Assembly: GCA_041389525.1 (NCBI GenBank)
Contig: JAWKRR010000007.1
Location: 1 to 64,000, forward strand
Direction of reading: 5' to 3'
Origin: JACKFB01 sp041389525
Lineage (GTDB): Bacteria; Myxococcota_A; UBA9042; PHBI01; JACKFB01
DNA length: 64,000 nucleotides
The position numbers and the translations under genes were made by a program. The notes under the pieces were generated by a model, which searched no databases, was not told the DNA's origin, and saw only the letters and a program-made list of their open reading frames with translations. Positions 14,838 to 23,751 of the stretch are shown one piece after another (the first letter of the stretch is position 1; each line of letters starts with the position of its first letter).

Positions 14838-16261
14838 CCATGCGGCGACTCATCCATTTCGGCATCGCCATCACCTGCGCCGTCGCGCTGGCGGCCTGCG
14901 AGAGCGGCTCCACGACCACGAACCTCGGCCCGCCGGCCAAGGACACCAGCTCCGCCGCGGACACGACCGGCGGCGACGCGGCCAGCGACGCGACCACCGG
15001 GACGCCTGACGCCAGCGAGACGGCCGACGACGTGGCGGGCCCGGACGCGGTCGAAGACGCCGGCGACGCCGCGACCGACGCCACCGCCGACACCGCGGAG
15101 GTCCAGTGCGGCCCCCCCAGCGGCATGCGCCCGCCCGCCCTCAGCGAGCACGCCGGCGCCTACGACCCGGTCGGACGCCGCCTCATCATCACCGGCGGCA
15201 GCACCGCGGTCTCCATCGACTGCGCCATCCCCGCCTCCACCTTCGAGACCGTGACCTGGATCTACGACGTGGACTGCGGCGCCTGGCGCAAACACGAGGG
15301 CTTCGGCCCCACGGCCCGCACCCGCCACGCCGCAGTCCTGGCCGGCGGCGACCGCCAGCAGCTCATCGTCTACGGCGGGCGCTTCCGGCCCCCGAACACC
15401 GCGCTCTACACGCTGCGCTCCGACGTCTGGGCCTTCGACCTGAAGACCGAGACCTGGAGCGAGATGCCGACCAAGTCCGGCCCGCCCGCGCGCGTCAACC
15501 CCGCCATGGTGTGGGACTCCGAGGCCGACCGCCTCATCCTCTTCGGCGGCAACAGCTCCACCAGCGGGTCGGCGTACATCAGCCGAAACGACACCTGGAC
15601 CCTGGACCTCAAGACCGGCCAGTGGACCGAGCTTGCGACCACCGGCAAGCCCGACTCGCGCCTCTTCGCCGCGTCGCTTTGGGACGCCAAGCGCCAGCGG
15701 ATGATCATCTACGGCGGCGCCGACGAGGACGCCTTCTTCTCAGCCGGCGGCGGGATCCTCGGCGGCCTCTGGGGCCTCGCCATCACGGGCACGACGGGCG
15801 GCTGGGCGCAGCTCGACGACCTCTCGCCCACGGTGCCCAACGACCGCTTCTGGGCCAGCATGGTCCTCGACGCCGAGCGCAATCGCTACCTGCTCTTCGG
15901 CGGCCACGACGGCGCCGAGCTCGGAAACCGCAACGATCTCTGGGCCTTCGACGCCGACGGCGGCACCTGGTCCAAGGTCAGCGCCGGCGACCTGTTCAAC
16001 AAGGGCCCGACGGGGGTCTGCCAGTTCCCGGCCGACTTCACGGTGGTCGACGCGGACGCGCCGGAGCGCCGCGAGGCCCAGGTCTTCGCGGCCGGCGGTG
16101 GCGAGGCCTACCTGATGGGCGGCAAGACCGACTGCGGCGCGGCCGACGACCTCTTCCGCCTGGACCTCGCCACGGCCACCTGGACCGAGCTGGTCTCGGC
16201 GACGGTCGGCGAGTCCTGCGTGCGCGCCGGCGGAGTCGGCTGCAAGTCCCTGTGCTTTTGA
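14834..16261 (+). CDS. Kelch-repeat lipoprotein
   Basis: A 475-residue lipoprotein whose ATG overlaps the preceding stop. The signal peptide ends VALAAC at about residue 20. A Thr/Asp/Ala-rich spacer of ~70 residues follows, then a Cys and at least five kelch motifs with the diagnostic (I/L)xGG and Trp strands: GRRLIITGGST, QQLIVYGGRF, DRLILFGGNS, QRMIIYGGAD, NRYLLFGGHD and AYLMGGK, each followed by a WxFDL/W segment. Kelch propellers bind proteins or sugars. It belongs to a three-gene lipoprotein operon with fully overlapping ends. Confidence 0.85.
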   Translation: MTMRRLIHFGIAITCAVALAACESGSTTTNLGPPAKDTSSAADTTGGDAASDATTGTPDASETADDVAGPDAVEDAGDAATDATADTAEVQCGPPSGMRPPALSEHAGAYDPVGRRLIITGGSTAVSIDCAIPASTFETVTWIYDVDCGAWRKHEGFGPTARTRHAAVLAGGDRQQLIVYGGRFRPPNTALYTLRSDVWAFDLKTETWSEMPTKSGPPARVNPAMVWDSEADRLILFGGNSSTSGSAYISRNDTWTLDLKTGQWTELATTGKPDSRLFAASLWDAKRQRMIIYGGADEDAFFSAGGGILGGLWGLAITGTTGGWAQLDDLSPTVPNDRFWASMVLDAERNRYLLFGGHDGAELGNRNDLWAFDADGGTWSKVSAGDLFNKGPTGVCQFPADFTVVDADAPERREAQVFAAGGGEAYLMGGKTDCGAADDLFRLDLATATWTELVSATVGESCVRAGGVGCKSLCF

Positions 16262-16875
16262 GGTTCGCGCTGGTCTTGGCGCTGGGCTTCGCGGCGCTCG
16301 GGGCGGCGGCCTGCGACACGCCGAAGGTCGGCTCCGACGCTGAGACGGACGCGCAGGCCGAGGTGTCCCCCGACGCAGCCGCCGATCTCGGGCTGCCCGA
16401 CTCAGGCCAGCCCGAGATCCTCGATTCATCAGGCACCGACAGCCTAATCGAGGACTCCGAGCTGCCGCCCGCGCCCTCCCCCAGCTTCGCCGTCGGCACC
16501 AACCCGTTCGGGGTGTCGGACTCAGCCCAGTTCGTCGCGCTGACCGAAGGCGCCGAGTTTCGGGTCGAGAAGGGGACCCAGGGCGCGTGGATGGTGGTGG
16601 TGGCGGTGCGGACCGCGGGCATGCTGGTCGGCGACATCGACCTGGAGGCGCGCCTGTGGGTGGACGGCGTCGATGAGGGCGGCGTGATCCGGACGGGGCT
16701 GAAGCCCGTGCGGGCGGCCGATGGCTACGACTACCTCTACAGCCTGCCGCTGATCGTCGATGGGCCGGAGATCGCCGGCAGCACGGCGACTTTGGTGGTC
16801 GAGGCGAGCGGCAAGACCTCGGGCAGTGCCGAGCAAACCCTGACGGTTCGGCTCACGGGCGGTACCCTTCCGTAG
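16258..16875 (+). CDS. Small hypothetical lipoprotein
   Basis: A 205-residue protein with a TTG start overlapping the previous TGA (TTGA). The signal RFALVLALGFAALGAAAC gives a lipidated Cys at about 19, followed by an acidic Asp/Ala/Glu/Pro spacer of ~60 residues. A ~120-residue all-beta-looking domain follows (FRVEKGTQGAWMVVVAVRTA ... IDLEARLWVDG ... TATLVVEASGKTSG). I do not recognise the family. As last gene of the propeller/kelch lipoprotein operon, it may form an outer-membrane complex with them. Confidence 0.72.
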   Translation: MRFALVLALGFAALGAAACDTPKVGSDAETDAQAEVSPDAAADLGLPDSGQPEILDSSGTDSLIEDSELPPAPSPSFAVGTNPFGVSDSAQFVALTEGAEFRVEKGTQGAWMVVVAVRTAGMLVGDIDLEARLWVDGVDEGGVIRTGLKPVRAADGYDYLYSLPLIVDGPEIAGSTATLVVEASGKTSGSAEQTLTVRLTGGTLP

Positions 16876-16896
16876 GTACGCGGACGGGGAGTGCTT

Positions 16897-17598
<702 letters not shown>

Positions 17599-17666
17599 CC
17601 GGGGCCGAGACGCGCGAGTGATGTGCCGCGTCGGGTGGCACCGCGTGGCGCCACAGGAGGGAGCCG

Positions 17667-18314
17667 ATGGCCAGCCGTAAGTTTCAGATCGAGAAGGGCG
17701 GCCCGAAGCGGCTCGAGCTGCGGTGGAAGGGGCTGTGGAAGAACCTCGAGCTGGTGTTTGACGGTCAGGTCGTCGGCGAGCCCATCCCGACGCAGAAGGA
17801 GCTGAAGGCGGGGCGCGTCTTCACGCTGCCCGATGGCTCGAAGGTGCGCGTGCAGCTTCAGACCGGCATGAAGACCCAGCTACACGTCACCCGAAACGGC
17901 GCGCCGCTGCCAGGCTCCGACTCGGATCCGCGTCAGCAGGTGAAGATCGCCGCCGGCATCGTCTACTTCATCGCCGGGCTGAACCTCGTCGTCGGGCTGG
18001 TGGCGCTGTCCGGCGTCGAACTCCTCCAGGACCTCGGCCTCGGCTGGGGTTCGATCCTGTCGGCGGGCGTCATGGGCGTCCTCGGCTACTTCACGTCGAA
18101 GCGGTCCAAGGTCGCGCTGGGGCTCGCCATCGCGCTCTTCGCCCTCGACGCGCTCTTCAGCGTCTACCTCGCCATCGAGGCCGGCGGCCGCGTGCCCACC
18201 GCCAGCATCGTGATGCGCGTCTTCCTGCTGATCCCGATGATCAGCGGGCTGAAGGCGATGACTCAGGCCGACGACGCCGACTCCAGCGACCGCGCGCTCG
18301 AGGCTTTCGAGTAG
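17667..18314 (+). CDS. Hypothetical membrane protein
   Basis: A 215-residue protein with an AGGAGG ribosome-binding site seven bases upstream. The N-terminal ~90 residues form a soluble, beta-rich domain (FQIEKGGPKRLELRWKGLWK ... GRVFTLPDGSKVRVQL). Four membrane helices follow (IAAGIVYFIAGLNLVVGLVA, GSILSAGVMGVLGYF, VALGLAIALFALDALFSVYL, IVMRVFLLIPMISGL). Proteins of this layout occur in myxobacteria and cyanobacteria without a known role. Confidence 0.8.
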   Translation: MASRKFQIEKGGPKRLELRWKGLWKNLELVFDGQVVGEPIPTQKELKAGRVFTLPDGSKVRVQLQTGMKTQLHVTRNGAPLPGSDSDPRQQVKIAAGIVYFIAGLNLVVGLVALSGVELLQDLGLGWGSILSAGVMGVLGYFTSKRSKVALGLAIALFALDALFSVYLAIEAGGRVPTASIVMRVFLLIPMISGLKAMTQADDADSSDRALEAFE

Positions 18315-18447
18315 CCGGCCCTGGCTTGACGATCCCGGGGCGGCGTGCGAGCACAAATCGGCGCGGGTACGGGGGCCGGGTCGCACACTGACGACGCGCT
18401 CCTCGTACACCGAACATGCCGCGGGGGCGCCCGCGACTGGGGCCAGC

Positions 18448-20214
18448 ATGGACTACGATATCCGGATTGTGGGTGGGACGGTCGTCGACGGCACCGGCGC
18501 GGATCGGCGGCGGGCGGACGTGGGCATCAAGGACGGCCGCATCGTCGCGGTCGGGGACTGCCCGGGGACGGCGGCGCGCACCATCGACGCGGCCGGCGCC
18601 ATCGTCACGCCCGGCTGGGTGGACATCCACACCCACTACGACGGGCAGGTGAGCTGGGACGACACGCTGGCGCCTAGCTGTTTTCACGGCGTGACCACCG
18701 TGGTGATGGGGAGCTGCGGCGTCGGGTTCGCGCCGGTGCGGCCGACCGATCGCCAGCGCCTGGTGCAGCTGATGGAGGGCGTCGAGGACATCCCCGGGAC
18801 CGCGCTGTCGGAGGGCATCCGCTGGGAGTGGGAGAGCTTCCCCGAGTACATGGACGCGCTGGAGAAGGTGCCGCACGCCATCGACTTCGCGTGCATGGTG
18901 CCCCACGACCCGCTGCGGGTGTACGCGATGGGCGAGCGAGCGATCGCCGAGGAGCAGGCGACCGACGAGGACGTCGCCACGATGCGGGCGCTGCTGCGCG
19001 AGGCGGTGGCGGCTGGCGCGGCGGGGTTCTCGACCGGGCGCACGGACAACCACCGCGACTCCGACGGCAAGCACACGCCCTCGGCCGAGGCGGCGGAGCG
19101 CGAGCTGACGGGGCTTGCCAGCGCGCTGGTGGGGCTCGACCACGGCGTGCTGCAGGCGGTGAGTGACTTCGACATGGTCGAGTCGGCCGACCGCTTCGAC
19201 GGCGAGTTCGACCTGCTCGAGAAGATGGCGCAGGCCGCGCCGGGGCACTCGCTGAGCCTGTCGCTGCTTCAGCGAATCCGCGCCCCTCAGCAGTGGCAGC
19301 AGATCCTCAAGCGCGTGGACGCGGCGGTGGCTGGCGGCCTGGACGTGCGGGTGCAGGTCGGCGCGCGCGGTATCGGCGTGCTGCTGGGCCTGGACGCGAC
19401 CTTTCACCCCTTCATCGGCTTCCCCAGCTACCGCGCCATCGCCAAGCTGCCGCTGGCCGAGCGCGTGGCGCGGATGCGCGAGCCCGAGTTCAAGGCGCAG
19501 CTTCTCAGCGAGGAGTCGGGCAAGGTCTCGGGCGATGGCAGCTCGATCCCGCCGCTGGTCGACCTGCTGCTGGCCCAGATCGACATGGTGGCGACGCGGA
19601 CCTATCGCCTGGGCGACCCCGTGGACTACGAGCCCCCACCGGAGGCGTCCCTGGCGGCCGAAGCGCGCGCCAAGGGCGAGCCGGTGCTCTCGGTCATCTA
19701 CGACGCGCTGCTGGGCGACGAGGGGCGCACGCTGCTCTACTTCCCCATCTACAACTACCTGGGCGGAAACCTCGACGTGGTCCACACGATGCTGAACCAC
19801 CCGCAGGCGCTGCCCGGCCTGTCGGACGGCGGCGCGCACGTCGGCACCATCTGCGACGCGAGCTTCCCCACGACCATGCTGACCCACTGGGCTCGCGACC
19901 GCGCGAAGGGCCTGCCGCTCGAGAAGGTCGTCAAGATGATGACCCACGACACCGCCCGCTACATCGGGATGAACGACCGCGGCACGCTCACCCCCGGCGC
20001 CAAGGCCGACGTGAACGTCATCGACCTCGAAAACCTCACCCTGCGCCGGCCGCACCTCGTCGCCGATCTCCCCGCGGGCGGCAAGCGCTTGCTGCAGAAC
20101 GCCGAGGGCTACCGCGTGACCTTGGTCAACGGCGAGCAGATCATCGACAACGACACCCTCACCAGCGCCCGCCCCGGACGCCTCGTGCGCCTGGGAGCCC
20201 GCGCCAGCGCCTGA
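18448..20214 (+). CDS. N-acyl-D-amino-acid deacylase-type amidohydrolase
   Basis: A 588-residue amidohydrolase-3 (D-aminoacylase) family enzyme. It begins with the family's beta-sandwich DIRIVGGTVVDGTGADRR and the metal motif DIHTHYDGQVSWDD (His-x-His). SCGVGFAPVRP is the conserved Cys loop of this subgroup. LPGLSDGGAHVG supplies a late Asp/His, and TPGAKADVNVIDLE closes the sandwich. Characterised relatives hydrolyse N-acyl-D-amino acids, but many members lack assigned substrates. The ~130 bp before the gene are otherwise empty. It converges with the outer-membrane protein gene on the other strand, leaving only 10 bp between stops. Confidence 0.9.
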   Translation: MDYDIRIVGGTVVDGTGADRRRADVGIKDGRIVAVGDCPGTAARTIDAAGAIVTPGWVDIHTHYDGQVSWDDTLAPSCFHGVTTVVMGSCGVGFAPVRPTDRQRLVQLMEGVEDIPGTALSEGIRWEWESFPEYMDALEKVPHAIDFACMVPHDPLRVYAMGERAIAEEQATDEDVATMRALLREAVAAGAAGFSTGRTDNHRDSDGKHTPSAEAAERELTGLASALVGLDHGVLQAVSDFDMVESADRFDGEFDLLEKMAQAAPGHSLSLSLLQRIRAPQQWQQILKRVDAAVAGGLDVRVQVGARGIGVLLGLDATFHPFIGFPSYRAIAKLPLAERVARMREPEFKAQLLSEESGKVSGDGSSIPPLVDLLLAQIDMVATRTYRLGDPVDYEPPPEASLAAEARAKGEPVLSVIYDALLGDEGRTLLYFPIYNYLGGNLDVVHTMLNHPQALPGLSDGGAHVGTICDASFPTTMLTHWARDRAKGLPLEKVVKMMTHDTARYIGMNDRGTLTPGAKADVNVIDLENLTLRRPHLVADLPAGGKRLLQNAEGYRVTLVNGEQIIDNDTLTSARPGRLVRLGARASA

Positions 20215-20224
20215 GCCCGCCGCC

Positions 20225-20869
20225 TCAGAAGCGGACGCCTACACCGGCGCTGAGGGTGCGGGCGCCTTCGAAGCCCCAGTCCAGGCTGATGTCGACGCCG
20301 CCGGGCAGGTCGAAGCGGCTGCCCAGGGCCAGCGTGTGGTGGCCGGGGTCGCTGCCGATAAGCGTGCTGCCGTCGCGCTTCCAGAAGATGGGGCCGCCGA
20401 ACGCGCGCACGGCGACGTAGGGGCTCCAGACGCGGAAGAGCGTGGCGCCGAACGAGAGATCGACGCGCAGATCCGTGGCGATGAAGCGCTCGCGGGCAGC
20501 GCCGGCGACCTCCTCGCGGGTCCAGGCGACGCCGAGGCTGGCGGCGACGGTGGTGGCCAAAAAGAGCTTGGCGCGGTTGGGCTTGAGCCACTGGTGGCCG
20601 GCGTAGAGCCCGAGCAGCACGCCGGGTTGGAGGCTGAAGCGGCGCGCGTCCAGCGCGAGGGAGCCGTGGACGATGGCGCCGACGCTGAGGCCGATGACCC
20701 AGGCCTCGCCGACCGTGCGTTCTAGCGAGGCGGCGACTGCGTTTTCGAGGAGGTCGACGCGCTGGCCGTCGACCGAGATGTCGGTGTCCAGGCGCGACCA
20801 CGCCGCGCCGACGCGCCACAGCTTCGGCGGTCCCGAGAGCTTGCTGCCGCCGCCATCACAGCCCGCCAC
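20225..20869 (-). CDS. Outer-membrane beta-barrel-like protein (mature part)
   Basis: A 214-residue frame dominated by alternating strands (VGAAWSRLDTDISV, LFLATTVAASLGVAWTREEV, LRVDLSFGATLF) and ending in Phe (VGVRF*), the usual C-terminal signal for BAM-dependent barrels. The visible start is a GTG (VAGCDGGGSKLSG) without a signal peptide. Directly upstream in the same frame lies a perfect signal peptide (20894-20980) separated by a single TGA at 20891-20893, so the full gene was probably 20225-20980 (about 250 codons). Function unknown. Confidence 0.65.
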   Translation of the reverse strand: MAGCDGGGSKLSGPPKLWRVGAAWSRLDTDISVDGQRVDLLENAVAASLERTVGEAWVIGLSVGAIVHGSLALDARRFSLQPGVLLGLYAGHQWLKPNRAKLFLATTVAASLGVAWTREEVAGAARERFIATDLRVDLSFGATLFRVWSPYVAVRAFGGPIFWKRDGSTLIGSDPGHHTLALGSRFDLPGGVDISLDWGFEGARTLSAGVGVRF

Positions 20870-20980
20870 ACCGGCGGGCGCGCTGATGCCTCAGGCCTTG
20901 GCGCGTCGCGGGGCGCCGAGGAGGGCGAGGCTGAGCGCGAGGGTCGCGAGCAGGAGCGGGATGAGTCGTGGCGTGGGCAT
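20870..20980 (-). other. Detached signal peptide of the barrel protein, with in-frame TGA
   Basis: From an ATG at 20980 the minus strand encodes 29 residues, MPTPRLIPLLLATLALSLAL then LGAPRRAKA, with positive n-region, hydrophobic core and an AxA-type cleavage site. A TGA at 20891-20893 follows. After it, the same frame runs GISAPAG into the barrel ORF without a shift. A single substitution (for example TGG or CGA to TGA) or a base-call error would explain this. Confidence 0.6.
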
Positions 20981-21044
20981 GGGGTTCCTCCGGGCGGCCA
21001 TGATGGCGCAGGGCGGGCGGCGGCGCGAGCTCGCGGACGCGAGG

Positions 21045-22562
21045 TCAGCGCGCGCCGGCCGCTGGCTCGGGCAACAGCTCGTACAGCCACGCGTACCGAG
21101 TCCGCGTGATGAGGCGGGCGTGGGGGCTCTTGGCGAGTCGCTCGGCGAGGCCGTCGAGGCCGCGAGCGACCACGACGAAGCGGGCTCCGAACGCGTCGCG
21201 CATGACGGGCGCGGGGTCGTTGGGCTCGTCCGCCTTCACAGTCGAGACCCACAGCCACATCCCGAAGCGCGCGGGGTCGGCGTAGGCGAGGTAGTTCGGG
21301 TCGAGGCCGTTGACGTAGCGCGTGTTGGCGTCGTTGTAGAAGAGGAAGACGAAGTCCTCCCAGTTGGTGTTGAAGGTGATGTCGCCCGGCGCGGCGCGCT
21401 CGCGGATCTCCTGGGAGATGATGGCCAGCTTGGCCGGGAAGAACTCGGCGCGGTCGCGGACGACGGCGAGGCCGAGGCCGCCTTGGACGCCGATGATGAG
21501 GGCGATGGCCGCGATGAGGGCGTACCGCGCGGGTCGCGTGGGCGGTGAGGCGGCGAAGGCGTCGCGCAGGCCCAGGGCGCCGGTGATGACGGCGATCGGG
21601 GCATAATACTCGGCGAAGCGCCAGGCGCTGGTGTAGAGCGCGAAGGTCAGCGCGCTGATGCCGAGCCAGAGCGCGGTCTCGAGGCTGGGGCGGACGCGCC
21701 GGACGGCGAGGGCCGCGAGGCCGGTCGTGAGTGCGAGGTGGGCCGGCCAGGACTCGCGCAGGATGTGGCCGAAGCCCGGGACCAGCCACTCGCTGCCGAC
21801 GGCGACGGCGTTGGGGTTGCTGGTCTTGTAGAGGGTGTGGAAGAGCAGGTAGTCGAGGTTTTCGGGGAACCAGGGCGTGACGACGAGGCCGGCGATGAGG
21901 CCGGCGGCGACGGCCAGGGGCGCCCGGTAGTCGAAGCGGCGCTCGGCGACGCCAACGAGCAGCAAGTGCATCGCAACGAAGGCCACCAGGATCATGGCCC
22001 CGTGGTAAGACAGCATGAAGACGAAGGCGATACCGCAAAGCAGCACGTGGCGCCTGCGAGCGAGGGCGAAGAGCGCCAGCACCATCAGGATGAGCGCGAG
22101 GTTTTGGGCGCGCAGCATGAGGAGGCGGCCGGGCATGATGAGGGCGCCGGTGCAGGCCAAGAGCCCCACGAGCGGCGCCATGGGCAGGCGCATCGCCACC
22201 GCGAGGGCGGTCAGGGCGGCGGGGACGGCGGCGGCGGTGACCAGCATGCCCCAGCGGAGGCCGTCGAAGAGATCGCCGAACCACGTGAAGGGCACCAGCA
22301 GCACGTGCCAGAGCCAGTGGTGATCGGCGCCGTGGTCGCCCAGGACCGTCAGGGGCAGCCAGCTCACGTCCACGAAGGGGCCCTCGTGGGCGATCCACTG
22401 GGCGATCTTGATGTGGTAGTAGCCGTCGATGGTCACGGTGGCTGGCGCGCGGAGCACCAGGGGCCCGGCGACCAGCATCACCAGGGCGAAGACGCCCAGA
22501 GGAAGCAGGAGCTGCCGGTGGCGTTGGGCGCGGCGCAGGAGATCGGGGGCGGCGTGTTCCAA
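21045..22562 (-). CDS. Polytopic GT-C-type glycosyltransferase-like protein
   Basis: A 505-residue membrane protein started at a TTG at 22562. After a first helix (LLPLGVFALVMLVAGPLVL) comes TVTIDGYYHIKIAQWIAHEG, which matches the first-loop Asp-x-Tyr-Tyr-His motif of STT3/AglB/PglB-like GT-C enzymes. Ten or so helices follow. The C-terminal ~130 residues form a soluble domain (ITFNTNWEDFVFLFYNDANT ... RFVVVARGLDGL). It likely moves a lipid-linked sugar or anchors an extracytoplasmic glycan step, but donor and acceptor are unknown and the WWDxG oligosaccharyltransferase motif is absent. Confidence 0.78.
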   Translation of the reverse strand: MEHAAPDLLRRAQRHRQLLLPLGVFALVMLVAGPLVLRAPATVTIDGYYHIKIAQWIAHEGPFVDVSWLPLTVLGDHGADHHWLWHVLLVPFTWFGDLFDGLRWGMLVTAAAVPAALTALAVAMRLPMAPLVGLLACTGALIMPGRLLMLRAQNLALILMVLALFALARRRHVLLCGIAFVFMLSYHGAMILVAFVAMHLLLVGVAERRFDYRAPLAVAAGLIAGLVVTPWFPENLDYLLFHTLYKTSNPNAVAVGSEWLVPGFGHILRESWPAHLALTTGLAALAVRRVRPSLETALWLGISALTFALYTSAWRFAEYYAPIAVITGALGLRDAFAASPPTRPARYALIAAIALIIGVQGGLGLAVVRDRAEFFPAKLAIISQEIRERAAPGDITFNTNWEDFVFLFYNDANTRYVNGLDPNYLAYADPARFGMWLWVSTVKADEPNDPAPVMRDAFGARFVVVARGLDGLAERLAKSPHARLITRTRYAWLYELLPEPAAGAR

Positions 22563-22720
22563 GGCGGGCGGTGGTCCGTGCGTGGGCGGGCGGTGGGTGC
22601 GCTGCGCCGACCGGGGCGAGCCACGGCAGGGTGTGCCGAGGTCGAAATGGCCGCAACAATGGTCGTACGGCCGCAGTTTACCCTGGGGTGGGCGACCGCG
22701 GCGCGGCGACGCCTGGTCGG

Positions 22721-23547
22721 GTGCTCAGCGTGACAAATAGCGAGGCGGCGCCTAGTGGTTTTGAGCGTCGGGCCACCGTCGCGGAGACCTGGGGCTTCGC
22801 GGTGGCGGCCATAGCGCTCTCGGTCGGCGTGTTCGCGCTGCACCAAGCGCTGGGCTACGAGGCGCTCTACGGGACGCCCACGGGTCCGCTGGTCTTGTGG
22901 GCGCCAGCGATCGTCGGGGTGATGGCCGCGCTGGTAACCCACCGCGGGCTGGTGACCCTGGGCCTGGGCGCGAGCCCGTGGCGCTACCACGCGCTGGCCT
23001 TCGCAATACCCGCGGCCTCACTGTTGGCGGTCGACGGCACGCTGCTGCTGGCGGGCGTCGTGCGATTCTCAGGCGGCGTTCAGGGTCTTCAGTGGGGCCT
23101 GGTGCCGATCAACCTCTTCGAAGCCGCCGGCGAGGAGATCGGCTTTCGCGGCTGGCTGGTCCCCGCCCTGGCCAGCCGCTACGGCTTCCGCAAGGCGGCC
23201 CTGGCGAGCAGCGCGGCCTGGTTCGTTTGGCACCTCCCCGGCGCCATCTGGGGCGATTTCGGCCAGGGAGCGCCCGAGATCTACGGCATCGCCTGCTTCG
23301 GCGTCTTCGCCATGGGCTTCGGCGTCTTCTTAGCCTGGCTACGCACCCGCAGCGCCAGCGTCTGGCCCGCCGTGGTCGCCCACGCCGCCCACAACGCGGT
23401 GCTCTACGGCCTCTTGCAACACACCCTCGTCGACGTCGAGCCCATCGCCCCCTGGCTGCGCGGCGAGCTAGGCGCGCCGCTGGCCTCCTCGCGGTCGTCA
23501 TCGGCCTCGTCTGCCTACGCCGCGCACCAGAGCCCGCCCGACCCTAA
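22721..23547 (+). CDS. CPBP-family intramembrane glutamic protease, C-terminal frameshift near 23475
   Basis: A Rce1/CPBP (Abi) family protein of ~275 residues, GTG at 22721 or 22730. Catalytic motifs are all present: EAAGEEIGFRGWLVP (EExxxR), WFVWHLPG and VAHAAHNAVLYG. The literal frame after WLRGELG turns into a Ser/Asp-rich tail ending at 23590. The neighbouring frame encodes AAGLLAVVIGLVCLRR and stops at 23545-23547, exactly the last membrane helix expected for the family. A one-base indel near 23475 is therefore likely. Members process prenylated or membrane peptides, sometimes for bacteriocin immunity. Confidence 0.8.
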
Positions 23548-23553
23548 GCGGGC

Positions 23554-23597
23554 GGCGCGCTCAGACGCCCCAGACGCCGAGGTCGACTAAGGACGCC
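23554..23597. repeat. 44-bp direct repeat, left copy (duplicated 3' end of radical-SAM-like gene)
   Basis: Bases 23554-23597 match 27504-27547 at 42 of 44 positions, including 34 in a row. On the minus strand the copy reads ASLVDLGVWGV and a stop, the C-terminus of the gene at 27511-28650; the codons before it do not match. The two copies bracket the left RCC1 module, like an attachment-site duplication or a tandem-duplication scar. The rest of 23598-23751 holds no recognisable gene. Confidence 0.8.
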
Positions 23598-23751
23598 GAG
23601 GAGGTTTCCTTGCTGCGGGATCCAGAACCCGAGGACGGTGAACAGGCGCAAAGTGCGAAGATGCGAGCGGGCGGTCTTGACCCCTAGTCCCCGCACAACC
23701 TGACAGCGAACATGTCTGAACTGATCCAAGCGAGAGAAAACCTGCGCCAGG

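Noticed and set aside
20891..20893. TGA as a selenocysteine codon
   Set aside because: It falls just after a signal-peptide cleavage site, no selenoprotein family fits, and no SECIS-like hairpin was seen next to it.
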